Assembly (NCBI GenBank): GCA_963786445.1
Contig: CAWAZU010000028.1
Span: forward strand, 124,001-188,000
Direction: 5' to 3'
Source of the DNA: JAFKFJ01 sp963786445
GTDB taxonomy: Bacteria > Pseudomonadota > Alphaproteobacteria > Acetobacterales > Acetobacteraceae
DNA: 64,000 nucleotides
Both the position numbers and the translations under genes were made by a program. This document shows, piece after piece, positions 27,565 to 37,010 of this stretch (position 1 is its first letter; each line of letters opens with the position of its first letter). The notes beneath the pieces are model-generated. The model searched no databases. It had not been told where the DNA came from and was given only the letters and a program-made list of their open reading frames with translations.

Positions 27565-28692
27565 TCAGTGCTTGCCGTCAACGCGGTATTTGGCGATCAC
27601 GCCGGCATCGAGCGCAAGCCCGAATCCCGGCCCCTGCGGCACCGCATACCAGCCCTTCTCGAACGGCGCGCGGTTGGCGACGAGTTCATAGAACAGCGGA
27701 TCGCGGTCGGGGTGAAAGGTTTCCAAATACGTGCCGTGCGGGATCGAAGCGAGCAGATGGGCCGCGATCTGCGGCTCCTCGTGATGCCCCATCTCGACGT
27801 TGAAGCAGGCGGCCAGCGCTGCGACGCGGCGCCACTCGCTCGGCCCGCCGCCCCAGGATGCGTCGAAATTGCAGACATCGATCGCGCCCGCCAGCATCAG
27901 GTCGCGGCAGCCGGCGCGGCTGATCTCGCTCTGTCCGGCGCAGACCGGGATGCCGGTCATGTTGCGCGCGGCGGCCATGTCGAGCCGGTCGTTGTACCAG
28001 CGCACCGGCTCCTCGAACCATCGGATGTCCTGGTCCGCGACGCGGCGCGCGAACGCCACGGCCTCGCGCAGGGTGTAGCCCTGGTTGGCATCGACGGTCA
28101 GCACGAAATCCGCGCCGGCCGCGGACCGCGCCACCCGGACGCGCTCGGCGTCCTCCTGCGGGCTGCGGCCGCCGACCTTGAACTTGCAGCCACCATAGCC
28201 GCGATCGCGAATCCACTCCATCTCGCGGCCGAAATCGGCCAGCGTCTTGCCCTCTTCGTAGTAGCCGGCGATGCACACGACCGGCAGCCGGTCGCGATAG
28301 CCGCCCCACAGCCGATACAGCGGTGTCGCCAGCGCCTTGCCGACGGCGTCCCAGATGGCGCTGTCCACCAGCGCCTGCGCGCACATGGCGAGCTTGCGGT
28401 CGCGCAGGATGTTGTAGCTGGGCTTGCGCATCGCCTCCCAGCAGCCCTCGACGTTGAATGCATCCTTGCCGATCAGCGCGGGCGCGATCTCGTTTTCGAC
28501 GATGCCGAGCACCTCCGCCTGGGTCTCGAACTCGTCGCCGTTGTAGCACTCGCCGACCACGCCCTCGCGCGTGTAGAGGCGCGTGATGATGGTGCAGCGA
28601 TGGGTCATGAAGTAGTTGCTGCCGCGGAAGGTGCGCGGCAGCGGCATGGCGAGCGGGATGCACTCGATGCGCTCGATGGTGAGTCCCGTCAT
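27565..28692 (-). CDS. mandelate racemase/enolase-superfamily dehydratase
   Basis: 375 aa. N-terminal capping domain, then a barrel with KxK (GCKFKVGG), metal ligands Asp in LTVDANQGY, Glu in WFEEPV and Glu after CAGQS, and a C-terminal MGHHEEPQ that can supply the His base. These are the acid-sugar dehydratase features of the superfamily. Family enzymes turn aldonates into 2-keto-3-deoxy acids. It is first in an operon with 2-oxoacid dehydrogenase genes. ATG 28692 follows GGGGAGG. Substrate not determinable from sequence. Confidence 0.88.
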   Translation of the reverse strand: MTGLTIERIECIPLAMPLPRTFRGSNYFMTHRCTIITRLYTREGVVGECYNGDEFETQAEVLGIVENEIAPALIGKDAFNVEGCWEAMRKPSYNILRDRKLAMCAQALVDSAIWDAVGKALATPLYRLWGGYRDRLPVVCIAGYYEEGKTLADFGREMEWIRDRGYGGCKFKVGGRSPQEDAERVRVARSAAGADFVLTVDANQGYTLREAVAFARRVADQDIRWFEEPVRWYNDRLDMAAARNMTGIPVCAGQSEISRAGCRDLMLAGAIDVCNFDASWGGGPSEWRRVAALAACFNVEMGHHEEPQIAAHLLASIPHGTYLETFHPDRDPLFYELVANRAPFEKGWYAVPQGPGFGLALDAGVIAKYRVDGKH

Positions 28693-28718
28693 TCCGCCAG
28701 CCTCCCCCGCGCCTCCGT

Positions 28719-28759
28719 AGAATCGTTTCCAAATTATCGGCACCCTGCGGCCCCGTCAA
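28719..28759 (-). promoter_or_regulatory. promoter and LacI-type operator of the dehydratase-E1-E2 operon
   Basis: On the minus strand TTGACG (28759-28754), 15-base spacer, GATAAT (28738-28733), then TTGGAAACGATTCT (28732-28719), a pseudo-palindrome centred on CG as in GalR/LacI operators. The 11-base core is identical to that in the SDR-ABC promoter at 19834. Binding just downstream of the -10 would repress. Confidence 0.65.
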
Positions 28760-28834
28760 GCTGCCCCCTGGGGTTCCGGCCGGCGCTGTCGCATTATGCA
28801 GCTCCCGTTCCATATTAGCCGGGGGGCCAGACAA

Positions 28835-29885
28835 ATGAAGCAGATCGAGACCACGGCGCTGGACCGGACGCGGTCGGCAACCATTCGCGACGTGGCGGCT
28901 GCCTCCGGCGTCTCGGTCGGAACCGTTTCACGCAGCCTCAACGCGCCCGGCACGGTCCGGCCCGCGACGCTGGAGCGGGTGCGTGCCGCGATCGAAGGCC
29001 TGGGCTTCCGGCCTGACGCGCGGGCGCAGAACATGCGGCGGCGCAACACGCTGACGATCGGCTTCATCGTCAACGACATCCTCAACCCGATCCACGCCAT
29101 GATCTTCAAGAGCGCCGAGGCCGAACTGCGCGAGCACGGCTACTGGCTGCACCTCGTCAACACCGGCGGCAAGGCGCGGCAGGAGGCGGAGGCGATCGAC
29201 CAACTGCAGCACGGCAGGGTGGACGGGATGCTGATGACGATCAACAGCGAACAGGACCCGCACTGCCTGGAGCGGCTGCGCCGGCTGCGCGTGCCCTCGG
29301 TGCTGCTCGACCGTGACATCGCGCTGGCATGCGACGTGGTGCGGACCGACCATGCGAGCGGCATGGAACAGGCCGTCGGTTACCTGCTCGATCTCGGGCA
29401 CCGGCGCATCGCGCTGATCACCGCGGGCACGGAAATCCTGCCCGGCCGCGAGCGCATCCGCGGCTTCATCGAGGCGCTGCGCAACCGCGGGGTCCCGGTG
29501 CCGCCGGATTTCGTGCGCGCGCAGAGCCTGTCCGCGGAATTCGCGCATCGCGAGGCGCTCGACCTGCTGCGCCGGCCGGACCGGCCGACCGCGCTCATTG
29601 CCGGCGGCAACCAGCTGCTGGTCGGGGTCGTCCGCGCGGTGCAGCAGCTCGGACTCGCCATCCCCGCGCGACCTGTCGCTGATCACCTGCGACCGTACCG
29701 ATCTCGCCAGCGTCTATGCCGGCTCCATCACCACGGTCGATCGCGACGTGGCCGAGATCGGCCGCACCGCTGCGCAACTGCTCCGCGAGCGGCTGACGGG
29801 AAACGCCGCGCGCAGCGCGCGACGGGTGGTGCTGCCGACCCGTCTGGTGCTCGGCCGCTCCTGCACGTCGCCGCCCGCCCGATAA
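28835..29885 (+). CDS. LacI-family transcriptional regulator, frameshifted
   Basis: About 349 aa once corrected. N-terminal helix-turn-helix ATIRDVAAASGVSVGTVSRSLN with hinge helix, then a periplasmic-binding-protein-like effector domain. At the CCCC run 29662-29665 the frame drifts into Arg-rich nonsense, while the +1 frame continues perfectly (PRDLSLITCDRTDLASVYAGS … TTVDRDVAEIGRTAAQLL) to a TAA at 29885. So one extra C, or a real inactivating mutation. It is divergent from the dehydratase operon, and its likely operators lie in that operon's promoter and in the SDR-ABC promoter. Confidence 0.88.
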
Positions 29886-29901
29886 ACCGAACGAAGGTGC
29901 C

Positions 29902-30807
29902 ATGTATTCCGGTCCCATCATCGACGCCCACACGCATCTGTGGGACCTCGCGATGAACAAGCATGAGTGGCTCGTTCCCGCCGACGGATCGCGGCATGCG
30001 ATTGCGGGCCTGGAAAAAATTCGCCGCGATTTTCTGGTGGAGGACTATCTGCGCGACAGCGCGAAGCAGAACGTCGTCGCGAGCGTCCACATCGAGGCGC
30101 TCTGGGACCCTGCCGATCCGGTCGGCGAAACGCGGTGGCTGGAAACCCTGGACAAGTCGCGCGGCATTGCCGTGCGCTATACGGCCGCGGCGCCGCTGAG
30201 CACGCCGGACGCGGCACGGGTGCTGGAGCAGCAGGCGTCGTTCGCTCGCGTGGTCGGCATCCGCGCGGTGCTGAGCTTTCATCCGACACGTCCGGAAAAA
30301 TCCTTCGTCCCGCGCGGCGACATCGCCGCCGACGCAGCCTGGCGGCAGGACGTCGCGCGGCTGGTGCCGCTAAAACTCAACTTGGAGCTGATGATGTACC
30401 CCTATCAGCTCGATCATGTTCTCGGCCTGGCACGCAGCCTGCCCGACCTGCAGATCATCGTGAACCATTGCGCCAGTCCGATCGACCGCGACGAAGCCGG
30501 CATGCAACGCTGGCGGGACGCGGTGCGGCAGCTCGCGGCGCAGCCGAACATCGCGCTCAAAATCTCCAACATCACCGCGTACGACCCTCATGCCGGCTAC
30601 GACGGCATCCGCGACGTGGCGCTGCACTGCATCGCGTGTTTCGGTCCCCGGCGCGCGATGTTCGCCAGCGACTGGCCGGTGGCCGGGATCAACACGAGCT
30701 TCGACGCGATCTGCGACACGTTCCGCCGCATCACCGCGGACCTGTCCGCCGACGAGCAGCGGGCGCTGTTTCACGACAACGCGGAACGCTTCTACCGCCT
30801 GCGCTGA
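29902..30807 (+). CDS. amidohydrolase-2 family protein (lactonase-like)
   Basis: 301 aa TIM-barrel metal hydrolase. Metal-binding start IDAHTHLWDL, barrel His in IIVNHCASPID, and terminal Asp in MFASDWPV. These match the branch holding fuconolactonase/rhamnonolactonase and 2-pyrone-4,6-dicarboxylate lactonase. Starts 16 bases after lacI, so co-transcribed with it. In context it could open the lactone produced by the SDR, feeding the dehydratase. Overlaps the convergent iclR gene by 16 bases. Confidence 0.85.
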   Translation: MYSGPIIDAHTHLWDLAMNKHEWLVPADGSRHAIAGLEKIRRDFLVEDYLRDSAKQNVVASVHIEALWDPADPVGETRWLETLDKSRGIAVRYTAAAPLSTPDAARVLEQQASFARVVGIRAVLSFHPTRPEKSFVPRGDIAADAAWRQDVARLVPLKLNLELMMYPYQLDHVLGLARSLPDLQIIVNHCASPIDRDEAGMQRWRDAVRQLAAQPNIALKISNITAYDPHAGYDGIRDVALHCIACFGPRRAMFASDWPVAGINTSFDAICDTFRRITADLSADEQRALFHDNAERFYRLR

Positions 30808-31664
30808 GCCGCGACGCCGTCGCCTCGCAACCCTGTTGCAACGGCGCGCAGCTTTCGTTCAGGGGTCGCGATGCCGCCGACGCGGTCCGAGAGATCGGCC
30901 GCCGCCGCCATCAGGATGCGCGCAAGCTGCGCGCCGCGCGGCTCCGCGTCGAGCCGCGGGATGACCAGACACAGCGTCGCCACGCAGACGCGGTTCGCGT
31001 CCCGCACCGGGGCCGCCATGCAGTGCGTGAACGTGTCGAGCTGCCCGTCCAGACGCGACACCCCGGCATCGCGCGCGGCACGCACCCGCCGGAGGAATTC
31101 GTCGGGCGCAAGCTGCCGGCCGTCGGGCAGGTGAAAATCCTCCGCGGGGACCAGCCGCAGGATCTCTGCGTCGGAAAGATGCGAGACCAGCAAAGGCCCC
31201 GACGCCGTCCACGGCAGCGGCACGCGCTGGCCGATGTCACTGCTGATGCGGAAATGGTGGCCGCCGTGGCGCGCCAGCGCCACCGCATATTTTCCGGCCT
31301 CCATCAGGCAGAGCTGCGAGGTCTCGTTGGTCTGCTCGGTCAGCCGCAGCAGCATCGCGTCGGCTTCCCGCATCAGGTCCACGCGCCCGACATAGGCGGT
31401 GCCGAAATAGTGCAGCCGCCGGCCGAGGAACACGCGCCCTTCGCCGTCGTAGCTCTCCAGCAGTCCGGCCTCGCGCAGCCGTTCGACGATCTCGTACACG
31501 GTCGAGCGCGGCGCCCCCACGGCCGCCGCGATCTGATTGGGACGCAACGGCTCGTTGCGCGCGTAGAGGCACTCCAGCACCTCCACGACACGGTCGATGC
31601 CGCGGCGCCGCGCGGCCGGCGCGCGCGCCGTGGTTCGAGCCGGCGCGAGGCCGCGCTTGTTCAT
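30792..31664 (-). CDS. IclR-family transcriptional regulator
   Basis: 290 aa: winged helix at about 25-85 (GIDRVVEVLECL … NQIAAAVGAPRSTVYEIVERL) and the IclR effector domain (GRRLHYFGTAYVGRVDLMREAD; VGQRVPLPWTASGPLLVSHL). Starts four bases after the amidase stop, so it appears to be the last gene of the long minus-strand operon and to control that operon's own promoter near 41.7 kb. Confidence 0.92.
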   Translation of the reverse strand: MNKRGLAPARTTARAPAARRRGIDRVVEVLECLYARNEPLRPNQIAAAVGAPRSTVYEIVERLREAGLLESYDGEGRVFLGRRLHYFGTAYVGRVDLMREADAMLLRLTEQTNETSQLCLMEAGKYAVALARHGGHHFRISSDIGQRVPLPWTASGPLLVSHLSDAEILRLVPAEDFHLPDGRQLAPDEFLRRVRAARDAGVSRLDGQLDTFTHCMAAPVRDANRVCVATLCLVIPRLDAEPRGAQLARILMAAAADLSDRVGGIATPERKLRAVATGLRGDGVAAQRRR

Positions 31665-31668
31665 CGCG

Positions 31669-33084
31669 TCATGGCTCCTGCGGGAGCAGCGGAGGCCGTC
31701 GCTCCGACCATCGGATCGCAGCCTCCAGGAATGCGGCGAGGCCGATGATGCGTGGTTCCCCGTACCAGGGCGCGACGATCTGCAAACCCACCGGCATTCC
31801 GTCGCGTGTGAAGCCGCACGGCACCGACGCCGCCGGATGGCCGGTCAGGTTGAACGGATAGAGCGTCCTCGCCCACTCCGCATACATGGCCGTGTTGATC
31901 GCGCCGCCCGCATCCACCGGCTTCGGCGGCGCGGTCAATGTCGGCATGACGAGCACGTCGAAGCGATCGAACAGGCGCTGCACGTGGCGGTAGAGCACGG
32001 TGCGCCGATCGATGGCGCGCACCAGGTCGGCCGCCGAATACGCTGCACCCTGCACGATCGACGCCTTCAGGCTTGCCGTCATGCGCTCCCCGAAGCGCGC
32101 GACGAAGGGGCCGAGACGGGCGGCGTGCGCGGTCGTGGCGATGACCACGTAGGTGTCGAACACGTCGTCGAAGGCGGGGTCGTCGAACTCGGTGACTTCC
32201 GCGCCGTCGGCCTGCATCAGCCGCACCGCGTCGGCGGTCAGCGTTGCGACGTCCACGTCCACCGGCGTGCCGCCGACCCGCGGCACCCAGCCCACGTGCA
32301 TTCCCCGCAGCGCGGGCGCGGCGACCGCGGCGAGCGGAAGCGCCGGCACCGCGAGCGAGTGGGCATCGGAAAAGTCCGGGCCGGACATGACCGACAGCAT
32401 GATCGCCATGTCGCGCACGTCGCGCGCCATCGGTCCGACGAACGAGTAGTTGCCGAACGTGTCGGCAAAACCGTCATGCGGCACGCGCCCGAGCGTCGGC
32501 TTCAGCCCGAGTACGCCGGCGCACGACGCGGGACAGCGGATGGAGCCGCCGCCATCCGTGCCGACCGCGAGCGCGCCGATGCCCGCAGCGAGGCACGCGG
32601 CGGCGCCGCCGCTCGATCCGCCGGGCGTGCGGTCGAGCGCCCAAGGGTTGCGCGTGATGCCGTAGATCGGCGAGTCCGTCGCCACCTTGTGGAAGAATTC
32701 CGGCGTCGCGGTCTTGCCGAGCAGGATCGCGCCTGCCGCGCGCAGCCGCTGCCACACCACCGCATCGCCGCTCGCCACGACATCTTCCATCGCATACGAA
32801 CCGCAGGTCATCCTGTGGCCGGCGGTGGCGACCCCGTCCTTCACCGTGACCGGCACGCCGTGCAGCGGCCCGAGCGGACGGTCGTGCATCACGTCGTCCT
32901 CGGCCCGCCGTGCCGCTTCGCGCGCCTCGGCGAACAGCGTCGTCGCGAAGCAGTTCAGCCGCGGATTGACCTGCTCGGCACGCGCGATCACGGCATCGAC
33001 GAGCGTGACCGCCGAGAGCTTGCGCGCGGCGATCAGCGCTGCGAGCCGGTGCGCCGGCGTGTAGATCAGGTCGTCGTCCCGCAT
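31669..33084 (-). CDS. amidase signature family hydrolase
   Basis: 471 aa. The Ser-cisSer-Lys triad region is visible: Lys in VTVKDGVATAG, and GGSSGGAAACLAAGIGALAVG followed by GTDGGGSIRCPASC. Such enzymes cleave carboxamides or ureido/allophanate bonds, so the substrate is open. 16 bases separate it from the M20 gene upstream. Confidence 0.93.
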   Translation of the reverse strand: MRDDDLIYTPAHRLAALIAARKLSAVTLVDAVIARAEQVNPRLNCFATTLFAEAREAARRAEDDVMHDRPLGPLHGVPVTVKDGVATAGHRMTCGSYAMEDVVASGDAVVWQRLRAAGAILLGKTATPEFFHKVATDSPIYGITRNPWALDRTPGGSSGGAAACLAAGIGALAVGTDGGGSIRCPASCAGVLGLKPTLGRVPHDGFADTFGNYSFVGPMARDVRDMAIMLSVMSGPDFSDAHSLAVPALPLAAVAAPALRGMHVGWVPRVGGTPVDVDVATLTADAVRLMQADGAEVTEFDDPAFDDVFDTYVVIATTAHAARLGPFVARFGERMTASLKASIVQGAAYSAADLVRAIDRRTVLYRHVQRLFDRFDVLVMPTLTAPPKPVDAGGAINTAMYAEWARTLYPFNLTGHPAASVPCGFTRDGMPVGLQIVAPWYGEPRIIGLAAFLEAAIRWSERRPPLLPQEP

Positions 33085-33100
33085 GCCGCCCTCCCGTCGT

Positions 33101-34252
33101 TCAAGGCCGGAGCATCGCTTTCGCGATGTCGCGATAGATCAGCGTGGCCTGCGCGAGGTCATCCTTCGGCACGAACTCGTCCGGCTGGTGCGCCTGGTCG
33201 AGCGAACCGGGGCCGAGGATGACGCCGACGCTGCCGACGGCGTGGAAATGCACGAGGTCGCAGCCCCCGGTCAGCCCGCCCGGCTGCGACAGGTCCACGC
33301 CGTGACGCGCCGAGGCGGCGAGCGCCGCACGCAGCAGCGGCGAATCCGGCGGCGTTTCAGCCGAGCCCGCGGCGGTGCGCACCTCCGCGATCTCGGCATC
33401 CACCGCGTGCTCGCGCCGCGCACGGAGCAGCAATTCCCGAAGGTCGTCGAGCGTGGTTTCCAGTCGTGCGCCAGGCAAAACGCGCTCGTCGAGCACGATC
33501 TCGCAGAGGTCGGGCACGATGTTGTCCGCAATGCCGCCGGCGATCCGCGAGACGGTAAGGCTGGCATGGCCGACCAGCGGATGCACGCGTTGGCGCAGCA
33601 TCGCGTCGCGCTGTGCGAACAGGTCCACCAGCCGCGCGGCAGCGACGATCGCGTTGGTTCCCAGCTCCGGCCGGCCGGAATGCGCCGCCTTGCCGCGTAC
33701 CCGGATCAGCGGGCGCACGCAGCCCTTGTGCGCGGCATAGACGGCGTTGCGCGTCGGCTCGCCCACGACCACCCAGTCGAATGGCGGGCATTCGGCCGCG
33801 GCGGCTTTCGCACCGATGCTGTTGATTTCTTCGTCCGCGACGAAGGCGAGCACCAGCGTGCCGCGCCAGGAGTTCCGTTCGGCGACCAGCATACGGCCGG
33901 CTTCCGCCATCGCGCTGATCTGGCCTTTCGCATCGCAGGCGCCGCGCCCGTACAGCCGCCCGTCGCGCTCGACAAGCCGGAAGGGATCGCTGCTCCAGCC
34001 GGTGCCGACCGGCACGGTGTCGAGATGTGAGTTGAAGGCGAAGGTCGGGCCTGCACCGTTGGCGAACCGCGCCACGACATTCGCGCGTCCGGCGCCAACG
34101 GAATGCACTTCCGCCGCGAAGCCGCAGCTGCGCAGCTCCGCCGCAAGCAGCTCCGCCGCCGCTGCCTCCTGCCCCGGCGGATTCTGCGTGTCGAGGGCCA
34201 CGAGCCGGGCCAGCAGACCGACCAGCCGACCGGGATCGGGAGCGCCGTTCAT
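33101..34252 (-). CDS. M20 family metallopeptidase (ArgE/DapE type)
   Basis: 383 aa with the M20 layout: FAFNSHLDTVPVG (first metal His-x-Asp), GRGACDAKGQISAM (bridging Asp), FVADEEINSIG (catalytic Glu pair), and a lid domain with RGKAAHSGRPELGTNAI. These enzymes deacylate N-acyl amino acids or cut dipeptides. ATG 34252 overlaps the preceding stop (ATGA). Confidence 0.93.
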   Translation of the reverse strand: MNGAPDPGRLVGLLARLVALDTQNPPGQEAAAAELLAAELRSCGFAAEVHSVGAGRANVVARFANGAGPTFAFNSHLDTVPVGTGWSSDPFRLVERDGRLYGRGACDAKGQISAMAEAGRMLVAERNSWRGTLVLAFVADEEINSIGAKAAAAECPPFDWVVVGEPTRNAVYAAHKGCVRPLIRVRGKAAHSGRPELGTNAIVAAARLVDLFAQRDAMLRQRVHPLVGHASLTVSRIAGGIADNIVPDLCEIVLDERVLPGARLETTLDDLRELLLRARREHAVDAEIAEVRTAAGSAETPPDSPLLRAALAASARHGVDLSQPGGLTGGCDLVHFHAVGSVGVILGPGSLDQAHQPDEFVPKDDLAQATLIYRDIAKAMLRP

Positions 34253-35436
34253 CCGTGCGCCGCCGTGCAGGCAGCACGCACCCAGTCGAGCCGTGCCGCC
34301 GGGATCAGGCCGTAATTGTAGAAATTGACCTCTTCGACTCCCGCCGCCGCCGCCGCGCGCGCCCGCGCGACAAGGTCGTCCGGCCCGCGCATTTCCGGGT
34401 AGAACACCCGCATGCCGGTGCCGAGGAAGCGATCCGCGCCGATCGTCGCGCGCGCCGCGGCAAGATCGGTGCCGACGGCTCGCGGAGCGCGATCGTAGGC
34501 GCACATCACCACGCCGTCCGTCGCCCGCGCCAGCGCGGCAAGATCGCTGCCGCAGAGCCAGCCGTTGCCGATGTCGAGGACATGGACGCGACTGGACGGA
34601 TGCGCCGCATGGCGGATTTCGGCAGCAAGACTCGTCACCGGCTCGAACCGCCAGCGCACGTAGGCATGAACCTCCTCGTGCGCCGCGAACACGTCCGGAC
34701 CCTGCGCGACGAAATCCGGCCAGCGCGGGGCGGGCACGGGGCGTTCGCTCGCCGCGACGATCCAGCGCCGCACCGTGCGACGCGCCGCCACGCCGTCAAC
34801 GCCGGCCTGCGCCGCGCGCGCCAGGCAGGCGTCGCAAAAACACAGCGCCATCAGAAAATCGTCCTCCGGCGTCAGTCCGACGCCGTCCTTCTCGTGATGG
34901 AATTCATGCGCGAACCCCATGAAACCCGGCGATTCGAGTTGCACGGCATCCGGCCGGTAGCCGTGCGTCAGATCGGCGACGAGGCTGACCGCGAAGCGCC
35001 GCACATCGGGATGGCTCGGGCAAAGGCTGTAGCAATTGGGATCGCCGAACGCGTTGCGCGTGCAGGCACCGGGATGCAGCATGCCCAGCCGCGTGTTGTG
35101 CAGGCAGACAGTCCAGCCGGCAACGCTCAAGCCCGTGCGCTCGCGCGCGTCGATCAGGTCGCGCAGCACATCGCCCCGCTCCGCGACCATCGAGGCGACA
35201 AGCGGGACGATGGCGGCGCCGTCCCAGCGCCGTGGGTCGGGACGGAAATAGATCGTGCCGTCCTGCGGAAAATAGCTCTTGCGCAGCGGGCTGCGCGGCT
35301 GGAAGAAGCGCCCGGCGTGATAGGACGTGGCGAGATTGATGCCGTTCAGGCCGGCGCGGTCGCGCAGATCGGCCACCGCCGCGTCGATTCCGACATCCAG
35401 CACGTCCCACGGATAGGTCCACATCGCCAGCCGCAT
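34249..35436 (-). CDS. unrecognised protein, probable TIM-barrel hydrolase-like
   Basis: 395 aa, soluble, no signal peptide. I do not recognise the family. Suggestive of a barrel: repeated strand-like segments (GINLATSYHAGRFF, AVQLESPGFMGFAHEFHHEK, VHVLDIGNGW, VVMCAYDRA, VEEVNFYNYGLIP). A CFCDAC motif (about residue 198) recalls the paired cysteines in some family-42-like glycosidases. The stretch ESPGFMGFAHEFHHEKDG is rich in potential catalytic residues. It is locked into the operon by ATGA overlap with M20 and sits two bases after the RidA gene, so its job probably belongs to the same catabolic route. Confidence 0.5.
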   Translation of the reverse strand: MRLAMWTYPWDVLDVGIDAAVADLRDRAGLNGINLATSYHAGRFFQPRSPLRKSYFPQDGTIYFRPDPRRWDGAAIVPLVASMVAERGDVLRDLIDARERTGLSVAGWTVCLHNTRLGMLHPGACTRNAFGDPNCYSLCPSHPDVRRFAVSLVADLTHGYRPDAVQLESPGFMGFAHEFHHEKDGVGLTPEDDFLMALCFCDACLARAAQAGVDGVAARRTVRRWIVAASERPVPAPRWPDFVAQGPDVFAAHEEVHAYVRWRFEPVTSLAAEIRHAAHPSSRVHVLDIGNGWLCGSDLAALARATDGVVMCAYDRAPRAVGTDLAAARATIGADRFLGTGMRVFYPEMRGPDDLVARARAAAAAGVEEVNFYNYGLIPAARLDWVRAACTAAHG

Positions 35437-35437
35437 G

Positions 35438-35926
35438 TCATCCCCGCCCGCGCTTCAACGCCGCGATCGCCTCGATCTCGACGGTGATGTTTTCCGGCAG
35501 GCTGCCCATGCCGACCGCCGAACGCGCGTGGCGTCCGCGTTCGCCGAGCACTTCGACGAACAGGTCGGAACAGCCGTTGATGACGCGCGGATGCTGGCCG
35601 AACTCCGGCACCGCGTTGACCATGCCGAACAGCTTCACGATGCGCGCCACGCGGTCGAGGCCGCCGGCGGCCTCACGCAGCGCGGCCAGAAGCTGCAAGC
35701 CGACGATGCGCGCGTGCTGATAGGCGTCCTCGACGCTCACATCCCCGCCGACCTTGCCGGTGTGCATGCCGCCCTCGCGCCGGCGCGGCCCCTGGCCGGA
35801 CAGATAAACCACCAAGCCGAGGCGCACATAGGGCACGTAGTTCGCGATCGGCTTCGGAATCTCGGGCAACACCAGGCCAAGCTCCGCCAGCCGCCGCTCC
35901 GTCGCGTCCTTCACATCCACGCTCAT
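35438..35926 (-). CDS. RidA/YjgF family protein (long form)
   Basis: 162 aa, of the longer RidA subgroup (YjgF-like with N-terminal extension): LGLVLPEIPKPIANYVPYVRLG, GLVVYLSGQGPRR, VKLFGMVNAVPEFGQHPRVINGCSDLF, RSAVGMGSLPENITVEIEAIA. Classical RidA deaminates reactive 2-aminoacrylate-type enamines; the arginine of the active site may correspond to RSAVG. Next to a PLP-dependent aldolase-like gene, a clean-up or deaminase role for an enamine intermediate is plausible. Confidence 0.88.
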   Translation of the reverse strand: MSVDVKDATERRLAELGLVLPEIPKPIANYVPYVRLGLVVYLSGQGPRRREGGMHTGKVGGDVSVEDAYQHARIVGLQLLAALREAAGGLDRVARIVKLFGMVNAVPEFGQHPRVINGCSDLFVEVLGERGRHARSAVGMGSLPENITVEIEAIAALKRGRG

Positions 35927-36984
35927 TGCATCCTCCCGCGTGCGGCCACGTCATAGTAGGTCTCGACCCGCCCGCCGCGCGCGGCATAGACGCGGCCGTG
36001 CAGGTTGCTGACGACGCAGACATGGTTCGGAATCACGCTGACGCGCTCGCCGATCCGCGGCGCCGTCGCGCCGTCGGGCACGCGCACATGGCCATGCTCC
36101 TCGCTCAGCGCCGCGATCTGCCACTCCGGATGCTCGACGATGCGGCCATGGCCGGTCAGTCCGAGCAGATCGGACGACAGGCTTTTCGAGCCGGCATCGA
36201 TCACGCAGCGATCGGGCGCGGCGTGCGACACCACCGTCGCATGGACCCGCAGCGCGCAGTCGTCCCAGGTGCCGTACCGCTTCGTCTCGACCAGCGAGCG
36301 GTCGCTGTAGATGTAGGTGCCGGGCCGATGTTCGGTGGCCATGCCGATCTCGTGCGCGCGATAGAGGTCGGGCGTTCCGCCGCTGCTCACCACCTCCACC
36401 TCCAGCCCGGCGCGGCGGCAGGCGTCGATGGCGGCGGCGAGCCGCGCCACCGTCTCGGCGGTCGCGTTGAAGCGTGGATAGGTCATCAGGCCCAGGAAAC
36501 GCAGCCCCGGCGCGCGCGCGATGCGTTGCGCGAGCCTCGCCGCGCCCTCGGCGTCCACCACGCCGCAGCGCTGTGCGCCGGTGTCGCATTCCACCAGCAC
36601 GGGCAAGGTCAGCGCCGCCCGGCTCATGGCGGCCGAAAGCCCGTCCACGACCTCGGCGCTGTCGGCAACCACTTTCATGTCGGCCCGGTGCGCGAGCGTG
36701 ACCAGCCGGTCGAGCTTGGTCTGGCCGAGCAGGTTGTAGGTCAGCAGGATGTCGGTGATCCCCGCTTCCGCCATCACCTCGGCCTCGCCCAGCTTCTGGC
36801 AGGTGATTCCTTTTGCGCCCAGCTTCAGTTGCAGGTGCGCGAATTCGGGGATCTTGTGCGTCTTGATGTGCGGACGCAGCGCCAGCCCCGATCGATCGAG
36901 GTACGACTGACATCGTCGCAGGTTGGCCTCCATCACGTCCAGATCGACGACCGCGGCGGGCGTGTCCAGGTCTTCGGCGAGCAT
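35923..36984 (-). CDS. D-threonine-aldolase/DSD1-like PLP enzyme
   Basis: 353 aa fold-type III (alanine-racemase-like barrel) enzyme. PLP lysine in LRPHIKTHK, and the C-terminal metal pair NHVC (His-x-Cys) that defines D-threonine aldolase and D-serine dehydratase. Also VECDTGAQRCGV and SSGGTPDLYRAHEIG for cofactor phosphate binding. It should split or dehydrate a D-3-hydroxy amino acid. ATG 36984 has AGGAGGAA upstream, and its stop overlaps ridA. Confidence 0.9.
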   Translation of the reverse strand: MLAEDLDTPAAVVDLDVMEANLRRCQSYLDRSGLALRPHIKTHKIPEFAHLQLKLGAKGITCQKLGEAEVMAEAGITDILLTYNLLGQTKLDRLVTLAHRADMKVVADSAEVVDGLSAAMSRAALTLPVLVECDTGAQRCGVVDAEGAARLAQRIARAPGLRFLGLMTYPRFNATAETVARLAAAIDACRRAGLEVEVVSSGGTPDLYRAHEIGMATEHRPGTYIYSDRSLVETKRYGTWDDCALRVHATVVSHAAPDRCVIDAGSKSLSSDLLGLTGHGRIVEHPEWQIAALSEEHGHVRVPDGATAPRIGERVSVIPNHVCVVSNLHGRVYAARGGRVETYYDVAARGRMQ

Positions 36985-37010
36985 GGCGGTGCGTTCCTCC
37001 TGTTCCGGCG

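Noticed and set aside
28914..28932. LacI operator inside lacI (TCGGAACCGTTTCACG)
   Set aside because: It encodes the conserved helix-turn-helix VGTVSR, so coding constraint explains it; an internal site remains possible but unsupported.
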